In this document: one piece after another, positions 4,193-11,849 of the stretch
How positions within the stretch are numbered: position 1 is the first letter of the stretch
Layout: every line of letters begins with the position of its first letter
NCBI GenBank assembly: GCA_003561815.1
Contig: PWVP01000210.1
Span: 1 to 13,628, forward strand
Origin: Campylobacterota bacterium
GTDB taxonomy: Bacteria; Campylobacterota; Campylobacteria; Campylobacterales; SZUA-545
Length of the DNA: 13,628 nucleotides
Direction: 5' to 3'
Made by a program: the position numbers and the translations under genes
Notes under the pieces: model-generated
Databases searched by the model: none
Told to the model about the DNA's origin: nothing
The model's input: the letters and a program-made list of their open reading frames with translations, nothing else

Positions 4193-5800
4193 ATGAAAAG
4201 ACGGCTTTTTCAGAATGCGAGCATCAACCAGATCACCGTGGTGGTGACCCTCTTTAGTGCCGGGGTGATCGCGGTTTTTGCAGCGCTGATAATCTTCGAT
4301 CGCTACCAGAGCTTCAATGCCGAGATGGAGCAGCTTCGAACCGACTACATCGCCTCCCAGAAAGAGGCGCTCATCACCGAGACCAACCGCGCGATGCGCT
4401 ACATCCAGCACAAATACGACAACCAGTACGGCCAGCGCGAGACGGCGGATCTTAAAAGCGTCATCGTCGATGCGATCGAGTATATGCGCGATGAGCGCGA
4501 CGGTACCGGCTATATCTTTATCTACACCTACGAGGGGGTCAATATCGCCGATCCGATTCTGCGCTACGACATTCGCGGGCAGAACATGATCGACTTTACC
4601 GATCCCAACGGCAAGCGGGTGATTGCTGAGCTGATCGAGGTGGCTAAGGAGGGCGGCGGCTTCGTGGAGTATGTCTGGAACAAGCCGATTGTCAACACCC
4701 TCTCACCGAAAATCTCCTACGCCACCGGCTTTGAGCCCTTCGGCTGGATGGTGGGCACAGGGGCCTATCTGGACGATATCGAGGAGGAGATCGTCAAGCG
4801 CGAGGCGGCCTACCGCGAGGAGACGGTGACCTTCGTGCTGCGGGTGGTGAGCGTGGGGGTGGTGCTCTTTTTACTGGTGGTCGCCTTTTCGCGCCTTATG
4901 ACCCGGCTGATTAGTCAGGAGACCGATCAGTTTCTGCGCTTTTTTCACGAAGGGGCCACCACCTACCGATCGATCGACAAAGAGTCGTTGCGTTTTCGGG
5001 AGTTTCTTACGCTGGTGGATGATGCCAACGCCATGATCGCCACCATCGCCGAAAAGACCGAGAGCCTGCGCGAGCTCAACGCCACGCTCGAAGATCGCGT
5101 CCGCCAAAAAACCGCCAAGGTCGTCGCCCAGAAAGATCACATCGAAAAGCTGCTCGAAGAGCAGGATCGCTTCGTCAAAAACGCGATCCATGAGATCAAC
5201 ACCCCCCTTTCGGTGATTCTGGTCAATATCGACCTGGAGGTGCTGCAGGCCGGACGCAACCGCCATCTGACCAACATCGAGTCCGGCGCGAAGATTATCC
5301 ACAACATCTACAACGATCTCAGCTACCTCATCCAAAAAGATCGCATCGAGTATACCCCCGAGCCGGTCGATCTCGCCCTCTTTGTCCAGCTGCGGGTGGA
5401 CTTCTTCCAGGAGGTGGCCACCGGTGCGGGATTGACGATTAAGAGCCATATCGAGCCGGGTGTGAGCGCCTTTATCAGCACCACCGAGCTTCAGAGGGTG
5501 GTGGACAACACCCTCTCAAACGCCATCAAATACAGCACGCCGGGCAGCACGATCGAGGTGGGCATCCAGGGCGGGGCAGAGGGCGCGCTCTTCTGGGTAG
5601 AGAACAGCGGCGAGCCGATTCGCGATCGCGACCGGCTGTATGATCGCTACTACCGCGAGGATACGGTGCGCGGGGGGTTTGGGCTGGGGCTCAATATCAT
5701 TAAAGAGATCTGCGATAAGTACCGTATCGCCATTGAGCTCACCTGCGAAGCGGGCCGCAACCGCTTTAGCTACCACTTCACGCAAAGGCAGAAGCCATGA
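4193..5800 (+). CDS. Cache-domain sensor histidine kinase
   Basis: This 535-residue inner-membrane kinase has transmembrane helix 1 at about 13-36, then a periplasmic Cache-type sensor domain. Its signature is DGTGYIFIYTYEGVNIADP at 103-121, with GWMVGTGAYLDD at 184-195. Helix 2 is at about 212-232. A cytoplasmic coiled coil (about 280-325) leads to a HisKA domain with phosphoacceptor H333 in NAIHEINTPLS. The ATPase domain has an N-box (N439, N443 in DNTLSNAIKYS), a modified G1 (ENSGEP, 470-475) and G2 GGFGLGL (494-500). It phosphorylates the response regulator encoded next, with which it overlaps as ATGA. Cache domains bind small metabolites such as carboxylates or amino acids; the ligand here is unknown. 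A conventional, apparently intact kinase. Confidence 0.93.
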   Translation: MKRRLFQNASINQITVVVTLFSAGVIAVFAALIIFDRYQSFNAEMEQLRTDYIASQKEALITETNRAMRYIQHKYDNQYGQRETADLKSVIVDAIEYMRDERDGTGYIFIYTYEGVNIADPILRYDIRGQNMIDFTDPNGKRVIAELIEVAKEGGGFVEYVWNKPIVNTLSPKISYATGFEPFGWMVGTGAYLDDIEEEIVKREAAYREETVTFVLRVVSVGVVLFLLVVAFSRLMTRLISQETDQFLRFFHEGATTYRSIDKESLRFREFLTLVDDANAMIATIAEKTESLRELNATLEDRVRQKTAKVVAQKDHIEKLLEEQDRFVKNAIHEINTPLSVILVNIDLEVLQAGRNRHLTNIESGAKIIHNIYNDLSYLIQKDRIEYTPEPVDLALFVQLRVDFFQEVATGAGLTIKSHIEPGVSAFISTTELQRVVDNTLSNAIKYSTPGSTIEVGIQGGAEGALFWVENSGEPIRDRDRLYDRYYREDTVRGGFGLGLNIIKEICDKYRIAIELTCEAGRNRFSYHFTQRQKP

Positions 5801-6465
5801 AGATTCTACTCTTAGAGGATGAGCGGATGCTGCTCACTTCGATTCAGGAGTTTCTCGAGGGGCTAGGCCACCTGGTGGATCCGTACGATGACGGGGCCAA
5901 AGCGCTTGAGGCGATGGGTCGGCAGCGCTACGATCTGATGATTCTGGATATCAATGTCCCCAAAATCGACGGCTTCTCACTGCTCGAACAGGCCCGTCAA
6001 GCCAATATCCACACCCCCACACTCTACATCAGCGCCCTGGTGGATATCCGCGAGATCACTAAAGGCTTCACCCTTGGCTGCGCGGACTATGTGAAAAAAC
6101 CGTTTCATCTCAAAGAGCTGCAGCTACGCATCGACAATGTCGTGCGCCTAGCGGGCATCCGCCACGAGAACCATCTGGTGCTCAGTCGCCACTACGCCTA
6201 TGATCGGGAGAAAAAGGCGCTCTACTTTGATGGCGAACCGGTGGAGCTGACCAAACGGCAGCAGCAGATTCTCGATCTACTGATCCGCCACTCCCCTTCG
6301 GTGGTCGATTTCGAGCGCTTTCGCGAAAGCGTCTGGGAGGACGAACCCATCGACAACGCCAGCATCCGCGCCGAAGTGGCCCGCCTGCGCAAAATCCTAA
6401 AAGAGGAGTTCATCAAAAACATCCGCGGGCTAGGCTACCGGATCGAGAAGTGCACTCCCGCCTAG
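5797..6465 (+). CDS. OmpR/PhoB-family response regulator
   Basis: This 222-residue DNA-binding regulator is the partner of the upstream kinase. The receiver domain (1-118) has the acidic pocket E7-D8, phosphoacceptor D51 (MILDINVP), switch residue S79 and K101 in YVKKPF. The winged-helix Trans_reg_C domain (about 125-218) contains VELTKRQQQILDLLIRH and a recognition-helix region DNASIRAEVARLRKIL, ending with RGLGYRIE. All receiver residues needed for phosphorylation are present. Translation is coupled to the kinase by the 4-bp overlap. The regulated genes are not evident, and no repeated binding site stood out nearby. Confidence 0.95.
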   Translation: MKILLLEDERMLLTSIQEFLEGLGHLVDPYDDGAKALEAMGRQRYDLMILDINVPKIDGFSLLEQARQANIHTPTLYISALVDIREITKGFTLGCADYVKKPFHLKELQLRIDNVVRLAGIRHENHLVLSRHYAYDREKKALYFDGEPVELTKRQQQILDLLIRHSPSVVDFERFRESVWEDEPIDNASIRAEVARLRKILKEEFIKNIRGLGYRIEKCTPA

Positions 6466-6485
6466 CGGCATCAAAAAATATGTGA

Positions 6486-6512
6486 TAAAATACATCAAAT
6501 TTTATGCAAAGG
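6486..6512 (+). promoter_or_regulatory. Promoter and RBS of the Phd-RelE module
   Basis: TAAAAT at 6486-6491 is a plausible -10 box inside a weak palindrome, with ATGT at 6480-6483 and ACAT at 6492-6495. The start would be near 6498. AAAGG at 6508-6512 is the ribosome site, 7 nt before the ATG at 6520. The palindrome could be a Phd operator, but its arms are only 4 bp. Confidence 0.4.
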
Positions 6513-6519
6513 CTGCGTT

Positions 6520-6810
6520 ATGGTCACCTATTCACGCGACGAGATCATCTCGGCTAGCGATATGGCGCGGGGTTTTTCAGCGGCGCTAAGAAATCTGGCT
6601 GAACACTCTAAAGAACGGTTGGCTATTTCGCGCAACAACAAACTAGAGGCGGTTGTGCTGCCGATCGAGACCTATGAGCGGCTTCAGGAGGCGTACGATC
6701 TGCTAGAGCACCTCGAGATCGCCCGCTTGATAGATGAGCGCAAAGAGTCTAAAACCATCTCTTTGGAGGAGGCGGCCAGAGGACACGGGATCGATCTCGA
6801 TGCCTTATAG
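6520..6810 (+). CDS. Phd/YefM-family antitoxin
   Basis: This 96-residue antitoxin has the Phd/YefM fold: an N-terminal SASDMARGFSAALRNLAE helix pair, then the beta strand RLAISRNNKLEAVVLPIETYERLQ typical of the family. A helical tail (about 60-90) ending in GHGIDLDAL follows. It would bind and inhibit the RelE toxin encoded next and autoregulate the operon. The start ATG is 7 nt after AAAGG. The stop at 6810 overlaps the toxin gene by 11 bp. The module lies between a two-component operon and a cysteine-cluster gene, with no mobile-element remnant visible. Confidence 0.9.
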   Translation: MVTYSRDEIISASDMARGFSAALRNLAEHSKERLAISRNNKLEAVVLPIETYERLQEAYDLLEHLEIARLIDERKESKTISLEEAARGHGIDLDAL

Positions 6811-7099
6811 CCTTCGTCTAAGAAGTGAGGCCGATGAGGATCTAGCTGCCCTTTCGGTGCGGGAGCGGACACTGGTTTTTAAGCAGCTCAAAAAGCTAAG
6901 TCAAGCACCGGAGCTTGGCCAGCCTCTAGGCAAAAAGGCGGGTATCGATCTAAGCGGCTACCGCAAGATGTACGCCGATCGCAAACGCATTCGGGTGGTT
7001 TATCGGATTATCAATGAGCAGATTGTGGTTGAGGTGGTGGCGGTGGGCAAGCGTGACGACCTGGAGGTGTACCACATGGCGGCCAGGCGGCTTGCATGA
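6800..7099 (+). CDS. RelE/ParE-family toxin
   Basis: This 99-residue RelE-superfamily toxin is the partner of the Phd-type antitoxin. It shows the family pattern: an N-terminal LRSEADEDLAAL helix, then GYRKMYADRKRIRVVYRI (53-70), then VVAVGKRDDLEVYHMAARRL (80-98). The last segment is the common 'GKRxxxxVYxxAxxRL' signature of RelE toxins. The ATG at 6800 is chosen because the protein then begins at the first predicted beta strand (MPYSLRLR). The in-frame start at 6734 would add 22 residues lying wholly inside the antitoxin gene. No strong ribosome site precedes it, so expression is likely coupled to the antitoxin. Confidence 0.9.
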   Translation: MPYSLRLRSEADEDLAALSVRERTLVFKQLKKLSQAPELGQPLGKKAGIDLSGYRKMYADRKRIRVVYRIINEQIVVEVVAVGKRDDLEVYHMAARRLA

Positions 7100-7117
7100 C
7101 TAAAGAAGGTGGCGTAG

Positions 7118-7732
7118 ATGGATAATCCACGCGGGGCGTTTGTGCCTGTCAAGGGGCGCCGCTTTGGTTTTAGCGGTTGTGCCGGGTGTGAGGCGCACTG
7201 TTGTGATGGGCGGCGGGGGATTGTCTTCTCCCAGATAGTGCTGGAGGATTTCGAGGCGGTCTATCGCCACTTTCCGATCCTCTTTATCTTTGGCAATCTC
7301 GGCTTTGCCAAGCCGGTGATTTTGCTCACCAATGGCCGGGACTTCTGCCCCTATCTGGAGGATTTTCGCTGCACCATCTACGAGGAGCGCCCCTCGATCT
7401 GTCGTAGCTATCCGCTCAGCCCACAGATCGATAATCAGCTCTATATCGATCAGGATTGTCCAGCCGTGGGGGATAGGGGTGCGCCGATCGTCACGCCAGA
7501 GGGGATCGCACCAGCCTTTGATGTGCCCACGCTGCAGGGGTATCAGGAGCGGTTTTTAAAGGGGCATCGACTCTTTAACGAGGAGTGCGCGCCACACTTC
7601 AAGCCGGCTCTCACACTTGGCCAGAGCACCTTCTTTCAGATCGCCTCTGGTTTAGAGGGGCCGATTGCCAGGTGGCACCACGCTTCGCTTAAGCGGCTAA
7701 AGAGCGACTATTTTCGTCTGCAGGGCGCCTAA
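7118..7732 (+). CDS. YkgJ/UPF0153 family cysteine-cluster protein
   Basis: This 204-residue cytoplasmic protein carries the CxxCxxxCC cluster (C21, C24, C28, C29). Further cysteines at C77 (DFCPYL), C85 (FRCTIYEERP), C95 (SICRSYPL) and C114 (DQDCP) complete the pattern of Pfam's putative zinc- or iron-chelating CxxCxxCC family. The biochemical role is not established; a metal or Fe-S cluster is likely. The family often has the 'CxIYExRPxxCRxYP' core seen at 85-99. The ATG at 7118 follows GAAGGTGG, 18 bp after the RelE stop, so it may be read through from that operon. Its TAA shares two bases with the TAG of the convergent diguanylate cyclase gene. Confidence 0.85.
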   Translation: MDNPRGAFVPVKGRRFGFSGCAGCEAHCCDGRRGIVFSQIVLEDFEAVYRHFPILFIFGNLGFAKPVILLTNGRDFCPYLEDFRCTIYEERPSICRSYPLSPQIDNQLYIDQDCPAVGDRGAPIVTPEGIAPAFDVPTLQGYQERFLKGHRLFNEECAPHFKPALTLGQSTFFQIASGLEGPIARWHHASLKRLKSDYFRLQGA

Positions 7733-9372
7733 GGTGACGACTCGGCGTGGATAACCACCCGGTTTCGCCCCGCCTCTTTGGCGGCATAGAGTGCCCCGTC
7801 GGCCGCCTCGATCAGCTTGGCCGGGTGGGTGATGGCCGGATGGTGGGCGATGCCGACGCTAAAGGTGCAGTTGAAGTTCTCGCGCTCGGTCTGATGCAGC
7901 AGCTCGCTAAAGCTCTCGCGTAAGGTGTCCAGCAGCTTCTTCGCCTGCGCAGCATCGGTATCGGGCAGGATAACGGCAAACTCCTCGCCGCCGTAGCGGC
8001 CCACCACATCCCCTTTTCGTAAGCGGCGCTGCAAAAGCCTCGAGAGGCTCTTAATCACCCGATCGCCCACCGGGTGGCCGTAGGTGTCGTTGACCCGCTT
8101 GAAGCGATCGATGTCGATCATCGCAAAGCTCAGCGGCTGTTGGGCCCGCTTGGCCCTTTCGAGCAGCAGGTCGAGCTGCTTTTTGGTCTCGGTGTGGTTG
8201 TATAGCCCCGTGAGGCTATCGCGCACCATCAGAGCGCGCAGCTGGCGGCTTCGAAACACCCGGCTGCGAACCGCCAGTGCCAGGTGGGCTGGCTCGATGG
8301 GCTTGAGCAGGAAATCATCTGCGCCGCTGGCCAGGGCGCTGAGCTGCTTGTGCAGGTCGCTCTCTGCGGAGAGAAAGAGGATCGGCAGATTGGCGTGGTG
8401 TTCGTGCTGGCGGATCACCTTAGCGATCTCGTCACCGCTAAAGCCGCTCATATACATATCCAGCAGCACCATCTCCGGCTGATGCTCCTCGATCGCCTCT
8501 AAAACCCGCTCGGGATTGTCGGTGGCCGCAGCGTCCATCCCGAAACGGCGCAGAATCAGCGCATAGAGCTGTCCGAGGGTCTTGGAGTCATCCACCACCA
8601 AAATCCGTGGCGGCGTCTCGCTTTTGGCCGCCGTGATCTCTTCGAGCCGATCGATGAGCCGTGCCGGGCTAAGGGGTTTGATAAAGTAGCCCGCACTGCC
8701 CGCGCGCACCGCCCCAAGCCGCGCTTTGAGATCACCACGCCGGGCGATAAAGAGCAGCACGCCGGGCCGGGCCGCATCGGGCAGCTGTTTGAGCGCGTGA
8801 GCGGCGCTTCCATCAGGCAGCTCGCTTTCGGTGATCACCACCGAAGGGGCAGCGGTCTGGATGGCCGCCATCAGGGCCCGCACACTGCTAAAAAGGCGCA
8901 CCTCATAGTCGTAGTAGCCCAGCTGTCCGGAGAGCTTCTTGGCCAGATCGGTATCATCTTCGGCGAGATAGAGCAGCCGCTTTTGACCGTTTGAGCGCTT
9001 TGGGGCAGGGGTCGCTTCGGGCAGGGTGATGGGGGTGGGCAGCAGGGTGGCCGCGTGTTTAAGGGCCTCAAGCGCCTCATCGCAGCGGCTAAAAAACGCC
9101 TCATCGGGCTGCGCTTCGCGGTGTTCAAGCGCACCGATAAGCTGTTCAAGCGTGTGGGCACTCTGGCTAATAGGCCCATAGCCGAAGGTGGTGCCGCTGC
9201 CTAGCAGGGCGTGCAGCAGACGGTGAAGTGCCTCATAGGCCCCCTCATCGCGCTGCCCAGTTTTCAGGGCGTTGTAGAGCAGGGTAATCTGCTCGATGCG
9301 GTAGGGGAGTTTTTGGGCGTACGCCTTTTTAAGCGTCTCTAGCTGCGCCTCGTAGCTCTCTGGGTTTTGCAT
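7729..9372 (-). CDS. Hpt-REC-REC-GGDEF diguanylate cyclase
   Basis: This 547-residue soluble signalling protein makes c-di-GMP. An Hpt-like N-terminal domain carries H54 in HALLGSG. The first receiver (about 132-245) keeps E138-D139-D140 and K232, but has E182 at the phospho-Asp position and no Ser/Thr switch residue, so it is probably not phosphorylated. The second receiver (about 256-370) is complete: D261-D262, D305, S335, K357. The GGDEF domain (about 380-540) has the active-site GGEEF (461-465), metal ligand D420 and an RxxD inhibitory site (RKGD, 452-455), so product inhibition is likely. The tandem-receiver layout resembles PleD, in which the other receiver is the degenerate one. The ATG at 9372 is preferred because TATAAT lies 7 nt upstream; the frame is open further upstream only by overlap with the divergent gene. 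Confidence 0.92.
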   Translation of the reverse strand: MQNPESYEAQLETLKKAYAQKLPYRIEQITLLYNALKTGQRDEGAYEALHRLLHALLGSGTTFGYGPISQSAHTLEQLIGALEHREAQPDEAFFSRCDEALEALKHAATLLPTPITLPEATPAPKRSNGQKRLLYLAEDDTDLAKKLSGQLGYYDYEVRLFSSVRALMAAIQTAAPSVVITESELPDGSAAHALKQLPDAARPGVLLFIARRGDLKARLGAVRAGSAGYFIKPLSPARLIDRLEEITAAKSETPPRILVVDDSKTLGQLYALILRRFGMDAAATDNPERVLEAIEEHQPEMVLLDMYMSGFSGDEIAKVIRQHEHHANLPILFLSAESDLHKQLSALASGADDFLLKPIEPAHLALAVRSRVFRSRQLRALMVRDSLTGLYNHTETKKQLDLLLERAKRAQQPLSFAMIDIDRFKRVNDTYGHPVGDRVIKSLSRLLQRRLRKGDVVGRYGGEEFAVILPDTDAAQAKKLLDTLRESFSELLHQTERENFNCTFSVGIAHHPAITHPAKLIEAADGALYAAKEAGRNRVVIHAESSP

Positions 9373-9429
9373 GGAGTAGATTATAGCGCACACCGGTTCA
9401 CTTCGGTGACCATCTGCTATAATCCCCCG
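9373..9429. promoter_or_regulatory. Divergent leaderless promoters of the GGDEF and DHH genes
   Basis: The 57-bp intergenic region has one TATAAT on each strand: minus strand 9380-9385, 7 nt before the ATG at 9372, and plus strand 9418-9423, 6 nt before the ATG at 9430. Each is preceded by GC. Both predict transcripts starting at or next to the start codon. Between them an inverted repeat, CACCG (9391-9395) and CGGTG (9404-9408), sits almost centrally and could be a shared operator. No clear -35 box is seen. Confidence 0.6.
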
Positions 9430-10389
9430 ATGAATGTGGCCGACTTTCAGCCGGTGATCGATCGCCTGCAGGCGAGCAGCGCACCGGCTATCACCATCCA
9501 CCAGAACCCCGATGCGGACACTGTGGGTTCGGCACTGGCGCTTGCGGGCGCGCTCGAGCGGCTCAACCGGCGTGTGCAGCTGATCGCCCCGGCGTTGCCG
9601 CTGCCGATCGATTGCAGCTTCCTGCCCGGTGCAGAGCGTTTTAAAACCCGCTGCAGCCCGAAGACCGATCTGCTCATCAGTGTCGATACCGCCGTGCCCC
9701 GCCTGCTGCCTGAGGGGCTGCCCCCAGAGGAGATGATCGTGCTCGATCACCACGCGAGCAACCCCGGCTACGGCACGCTGAACTACATCGACCCCCAGGC
9801 GGCGGCCACCGGTGTGGTGGTGATGGATCTTATCGAGGCGTTGGAGGTGCGGCTAAAGGCGCCGATCGCGACCAACCTCTACGCCGCCATCGCTTCGGAT
9901 TCGCGCTTTTTTAGTATCGATCGGGTGGATGCACCGCTCTTTGAGCGGGCAGCACAGCTGGTGCGCGCCGGTGCGGATGTGGCCGCTATCGCCCAAGGGC
10001 TCAAGAGCCGCGCATTGGCGCAGATGCGGCTTTTAGGCCATGCGCTTTTAGCGATGCAGCTGCACTGCGAGGGGCGACTGGCGCTGGTGCTCATCGATCA
10101 GAAGATGCTTCAGGCCACCGGCGCGGCCCCCTTTGATATCGTCGATGAGCTGCTTTCGACAGTGACGGTGGAGGTGGCCGCTGTGGTGACCGAGCAGCCC
10201 GGCGGCTGGGCGAAAGGATCGATTCGCAGCCAGAACGGTCTGGATGTGGCCCAGATAGCGGCGCAGCTTGAGGGGGGCGGACACAAAGCGGCAGCGGGGT
10301 TTCGCACCCAGGGAACACTGGATGCGGTGCGCGATCGGCTCTTGGCAGCGATCATGCCGCGCTTAAAAGGGTGGGGCGATGAAGATTAA
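9430..10389 (+). CDS. nrnA: DHH-DHHA1 phosphodiesterase, NrnA-like nanoRNase
   Basis: NrnA-type enzymes degrade 2-5-nt RNAs, and some members also hydrolyse pAp or linear dinucleotides such as pApA and pGpG, using Mn2+. The 319-residue protein has every DHH motif: H24, D28 and D30 in HQNPDADTVGSA, D86 in ISVDTA, D106-H107-H108 in VLDHHAS, and D157 in ASDSRFF. The DHHA1 domain ends with GGGHKAAAGF (282-291). The length fits the family. The start is the ATG at 9430, six bases after TATAAT; the longer frame from 9367 would cross the promoter. It overlaps minC by 11 bp. Being divergent from a diguanylate cyclase makes pGpG clearance an attractive guess, but substrate choice cannot be read from sequence. 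Confidence 0.88.
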   Translation: MNVADFQPVIDRLQASSAPAITIHQNPDADTVGSALALAGALERLNRRVQLIAPALPLPIDCSFLPGAERFKTRCSPKTDLLISVDTAVPRLLPEGLPPEEMIVLDHHASNPGYGTLNYIDPQAAATGVVVMDLIEALEVRLKAPIATNLYAAIASDSRFFSIDRVDAPLFERAAQLVRAGADVAAIAQGLKSRALAQMRLLGHALLAMQLHCEGRLALVLIDQKMLQATGAAPFDIVDELLSTVTVEVAAVVTEQPGGWAKGSIRSQNGLDVAQIAAQLEGGGHKAAAGFRTQGTLDAVRDRLLAAIMPRLKGWGDED

Positions 10390-10939
10390 ACAGATCAGTC
10401 TGCGCGCTTTTGAGATTGACCCCCGCGGCCAGAGTGATGAGGCGATCTGGCGCTATCTGATCGGGCAGGAGGCGCTTTTGCGCCGCTTTTTGCTGCTCTT
10501 TTTAGCGCCGCTTTCGCCGGAGTTGATGGCGCGTCTGCACGAGGCGGGCTTTAGTGTGGCTATCCGGCAGGGCGAGCTGGTACAAAAAGCGGCCACCCGA
10601 TCACCCGATTTGGCCGCTAAGGCCCAGCCGCACGCGATCGCGACACAGGTGCGCCACAAGCCGGTGCGTTCAGGAGAGCGGATCGAGCACGGTGGCGATC
10701 TGATCGCCTTTGGCCGCATCAACAGCGGCGCCGAGCTCTTTATCGAGGGCAACTGCACCCTGCTGGGCACCTTAGATGGGATGCTTAGCTGCGAGGGGGA
10801 GGTGGCGATCCTTCACAGTGTGGGGCGATCGGCGGTGGTGATCTTTGGCGGGGAGCTGGTGGCGATTGAGCGTCTGGGGGCCACCCCACTGAGGCTTCAC
10901 AAAGCAGATGGTAAGATCGTCATCGAATCTTTAACATAG
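10379..10939 (+). CDS. minC: Septum-site inhibitor MinC
   Basis: MinC inhibits FtsZ ring formation away from midcell and is positioned by MinD. The 186-residue protein has a divergent N-terminal FtsZ-interacting domain (about 1-75) and a linker. The diagnostic C-terminal beta-helix domain includes VRSGERIEHGGDLIAFGRIN (96-115) continuing into SGAELFIEGN. This RSGxRIxxxGDL...GxxNSGAE pattern is typical MinC and mediates MinD binding and dimerisation. The protein is shorter than E. coli MinC (about 230 residues), as in other Campylobacterota. The ATG lies within the end of the DHH gene (11-bp overlap). lpxC follows 19 bp downstream. Confidence 0.92.
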   Translation: MKIKQISLRAFEIDPRGQSDEAIWRYLIGQEALLRRFLLLFLAPLSPELMARLHEAGFSVAIRQGELVQKAATRSPDLAAKAQPHAIATQVRHKPVRSGERIEHGGDLIAFGRINSGAELFIEGNCTLLGTLDGMLSCEGEVAILHSVGRSAVVIFGGELVAIERLGATPLRLHKADGKIVIESLT

Positions 10940-10958
10940 AACTTAAAGCGATTAGAGA

Positions 10959-11849
10959 ATGAAACAGCGAACCATAGCACGATCGATAGAGGTGATGGGG
11001 GTGGGCCTGCACGGGGGCAACCCGGTGGTGATGAAGCTCAACCCCGCGCCGGTGGATTACGGCATCGTTTTTCTGCGTGGCGATGAGGGGGTGAGTATCC
11101 CCGTCAGCCACGAGTCGGTGATTGACACCCGGTTGGCCACGGTGATTGGCCAGGGCGATGTGATGATCTCAACCATCGAGCACTTCCTCTCGGCGGTGAT
11201 GGCCTTTGGGGTGGATAACCTGCAGGTGGTGATCGATGGCGATGAGGTGCCGATCATGGATGGCTCGAGCGCGGGCTTTTGTATGCTCTTTGAGGAGGTG
11301 GGGCTTATCGAGCAGGAGAAGTCCAAAAAGGTGCTTCTGATCAAAAAACCGGTGGAGGTGCGCGATGGGGATAAGTTTGTCCGTCTGCTGCCCGATAAGA
11401 CCAACCGTATTCAGTTTGAGATTCAGTTTGATCACCCGGTGATCCAGCATCAGGAGTACCACTTCACCTACTCGAAAGAGAACTACCTCAAAGAGATTGC
11501 GCGGGCGCGCACCTTCGGCTTTTTAAAGGAGATCAACTACCTGCGCTCCATCGGCAAAGCCAAAGGCGGCAGCCTCGAGAACGCCGTGGTGCTTGATGAT
11601 AAGCGGGTGCTCAATGCCGAAGGGTTGCGGTTTGCCAATGAGTTTGTCCGCCACAAAATCCTCGATGCGATCGGCGATATGGCCTTTTTGGGTGCGCCGT
11701 TTTTAGGGCGCTATGAGTCCTTTGCGGGTAGCCACCACCTCAACCACCTGCTGACCAAAGCGCTTTTAGCCGATCCGGAGGCGTACGAGGTGATCGAGAT
11801 AGAGAGCGAGAAAGAGGCGGCGCTGGAGATGGAGCGGGTCTTTGCCTAA
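10959..11849 (+). CDS. lpxC: UDP-3-O-acyl-GlcNAc deacetylase LpxC
   Basis: LpxC is the Zn2+-dependent enzyme of the first committed step of lipid A synthesis, removing the N-acetyl group from UDP-3-O-acyl-GlcNAc. The 296-residue protein shows zinc ligands H75 (STIEHFLSA), H232 and D236 (RHKILDAIGD), the general base E74, and catalytic H259 in AGSHHLNH. DGSSAGFCMLF (101-111) and ARARTFGFL (181-189) are also family hallmarks. Its presence confirms a Gram-negative envelope. Neighbours minC and tsaB match the Campylobacterota order. The ATG at 10959 follows only a weak GAGA-type ribosome site. The end overlaps tsaB by 8 bp. Confidence 0.97.
   Translation: MKQRTIARSIEVMGVGLHGGNPVVMKLNPAPVDYGIVFLRGDEGVSIPVSHESVIDTRLATVIGQGDVMISTIEHFLSAVMAFGVDNLQVVIDGDEVPIMDGSSAGFCMLFEEVGLIEQEKSKKVLLIKKPVEVRDGDKFVRLLPDKTNRIQFEIQFDHPVIQHQEYHFTYSKENYLKEIARARTFGFLKEINYLRSIGKAKGGSLENAVVLDDKRVLNAEGLRFANEFVRHKILDAIGDMAFLGAPFLGRYESFAGSHHLNHLLTKALLADPEAYEVIEIESEKEAALEMERVFA

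Noticed and set aside
4871..5449. Minus-strand 192-residue reading frame inside the histidine kinase gene
   Set aside because: It is antisense to a clearly conserved kinase, has no recognisable domain or ribosome site, and arises from codon bias in a GC-rich gene.
6462..6475. Possible terminator hairpin (CCGC-CTA-GCGG) at the end of the response regulator
   Set aside because: The stem is only 4 bp and is followed by an A-rich, not T-rich, tract on the coding strand.
9367..9429. Longer DHH protein starting at 9367
   Set aside because: The added residues lie over the divergent promoter region, and the conserved protein begins at the ATG at 9430.
9373..9753. Upstream extension of the diguanylate cyclase to a 674-residue protein starting at 9753 on the minus strand
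   Set aside because: The extra 127 residues are antisense to the start of the DHH gene, have no domain-like character, and would cross the TATAAT promoter at 9380-9385.
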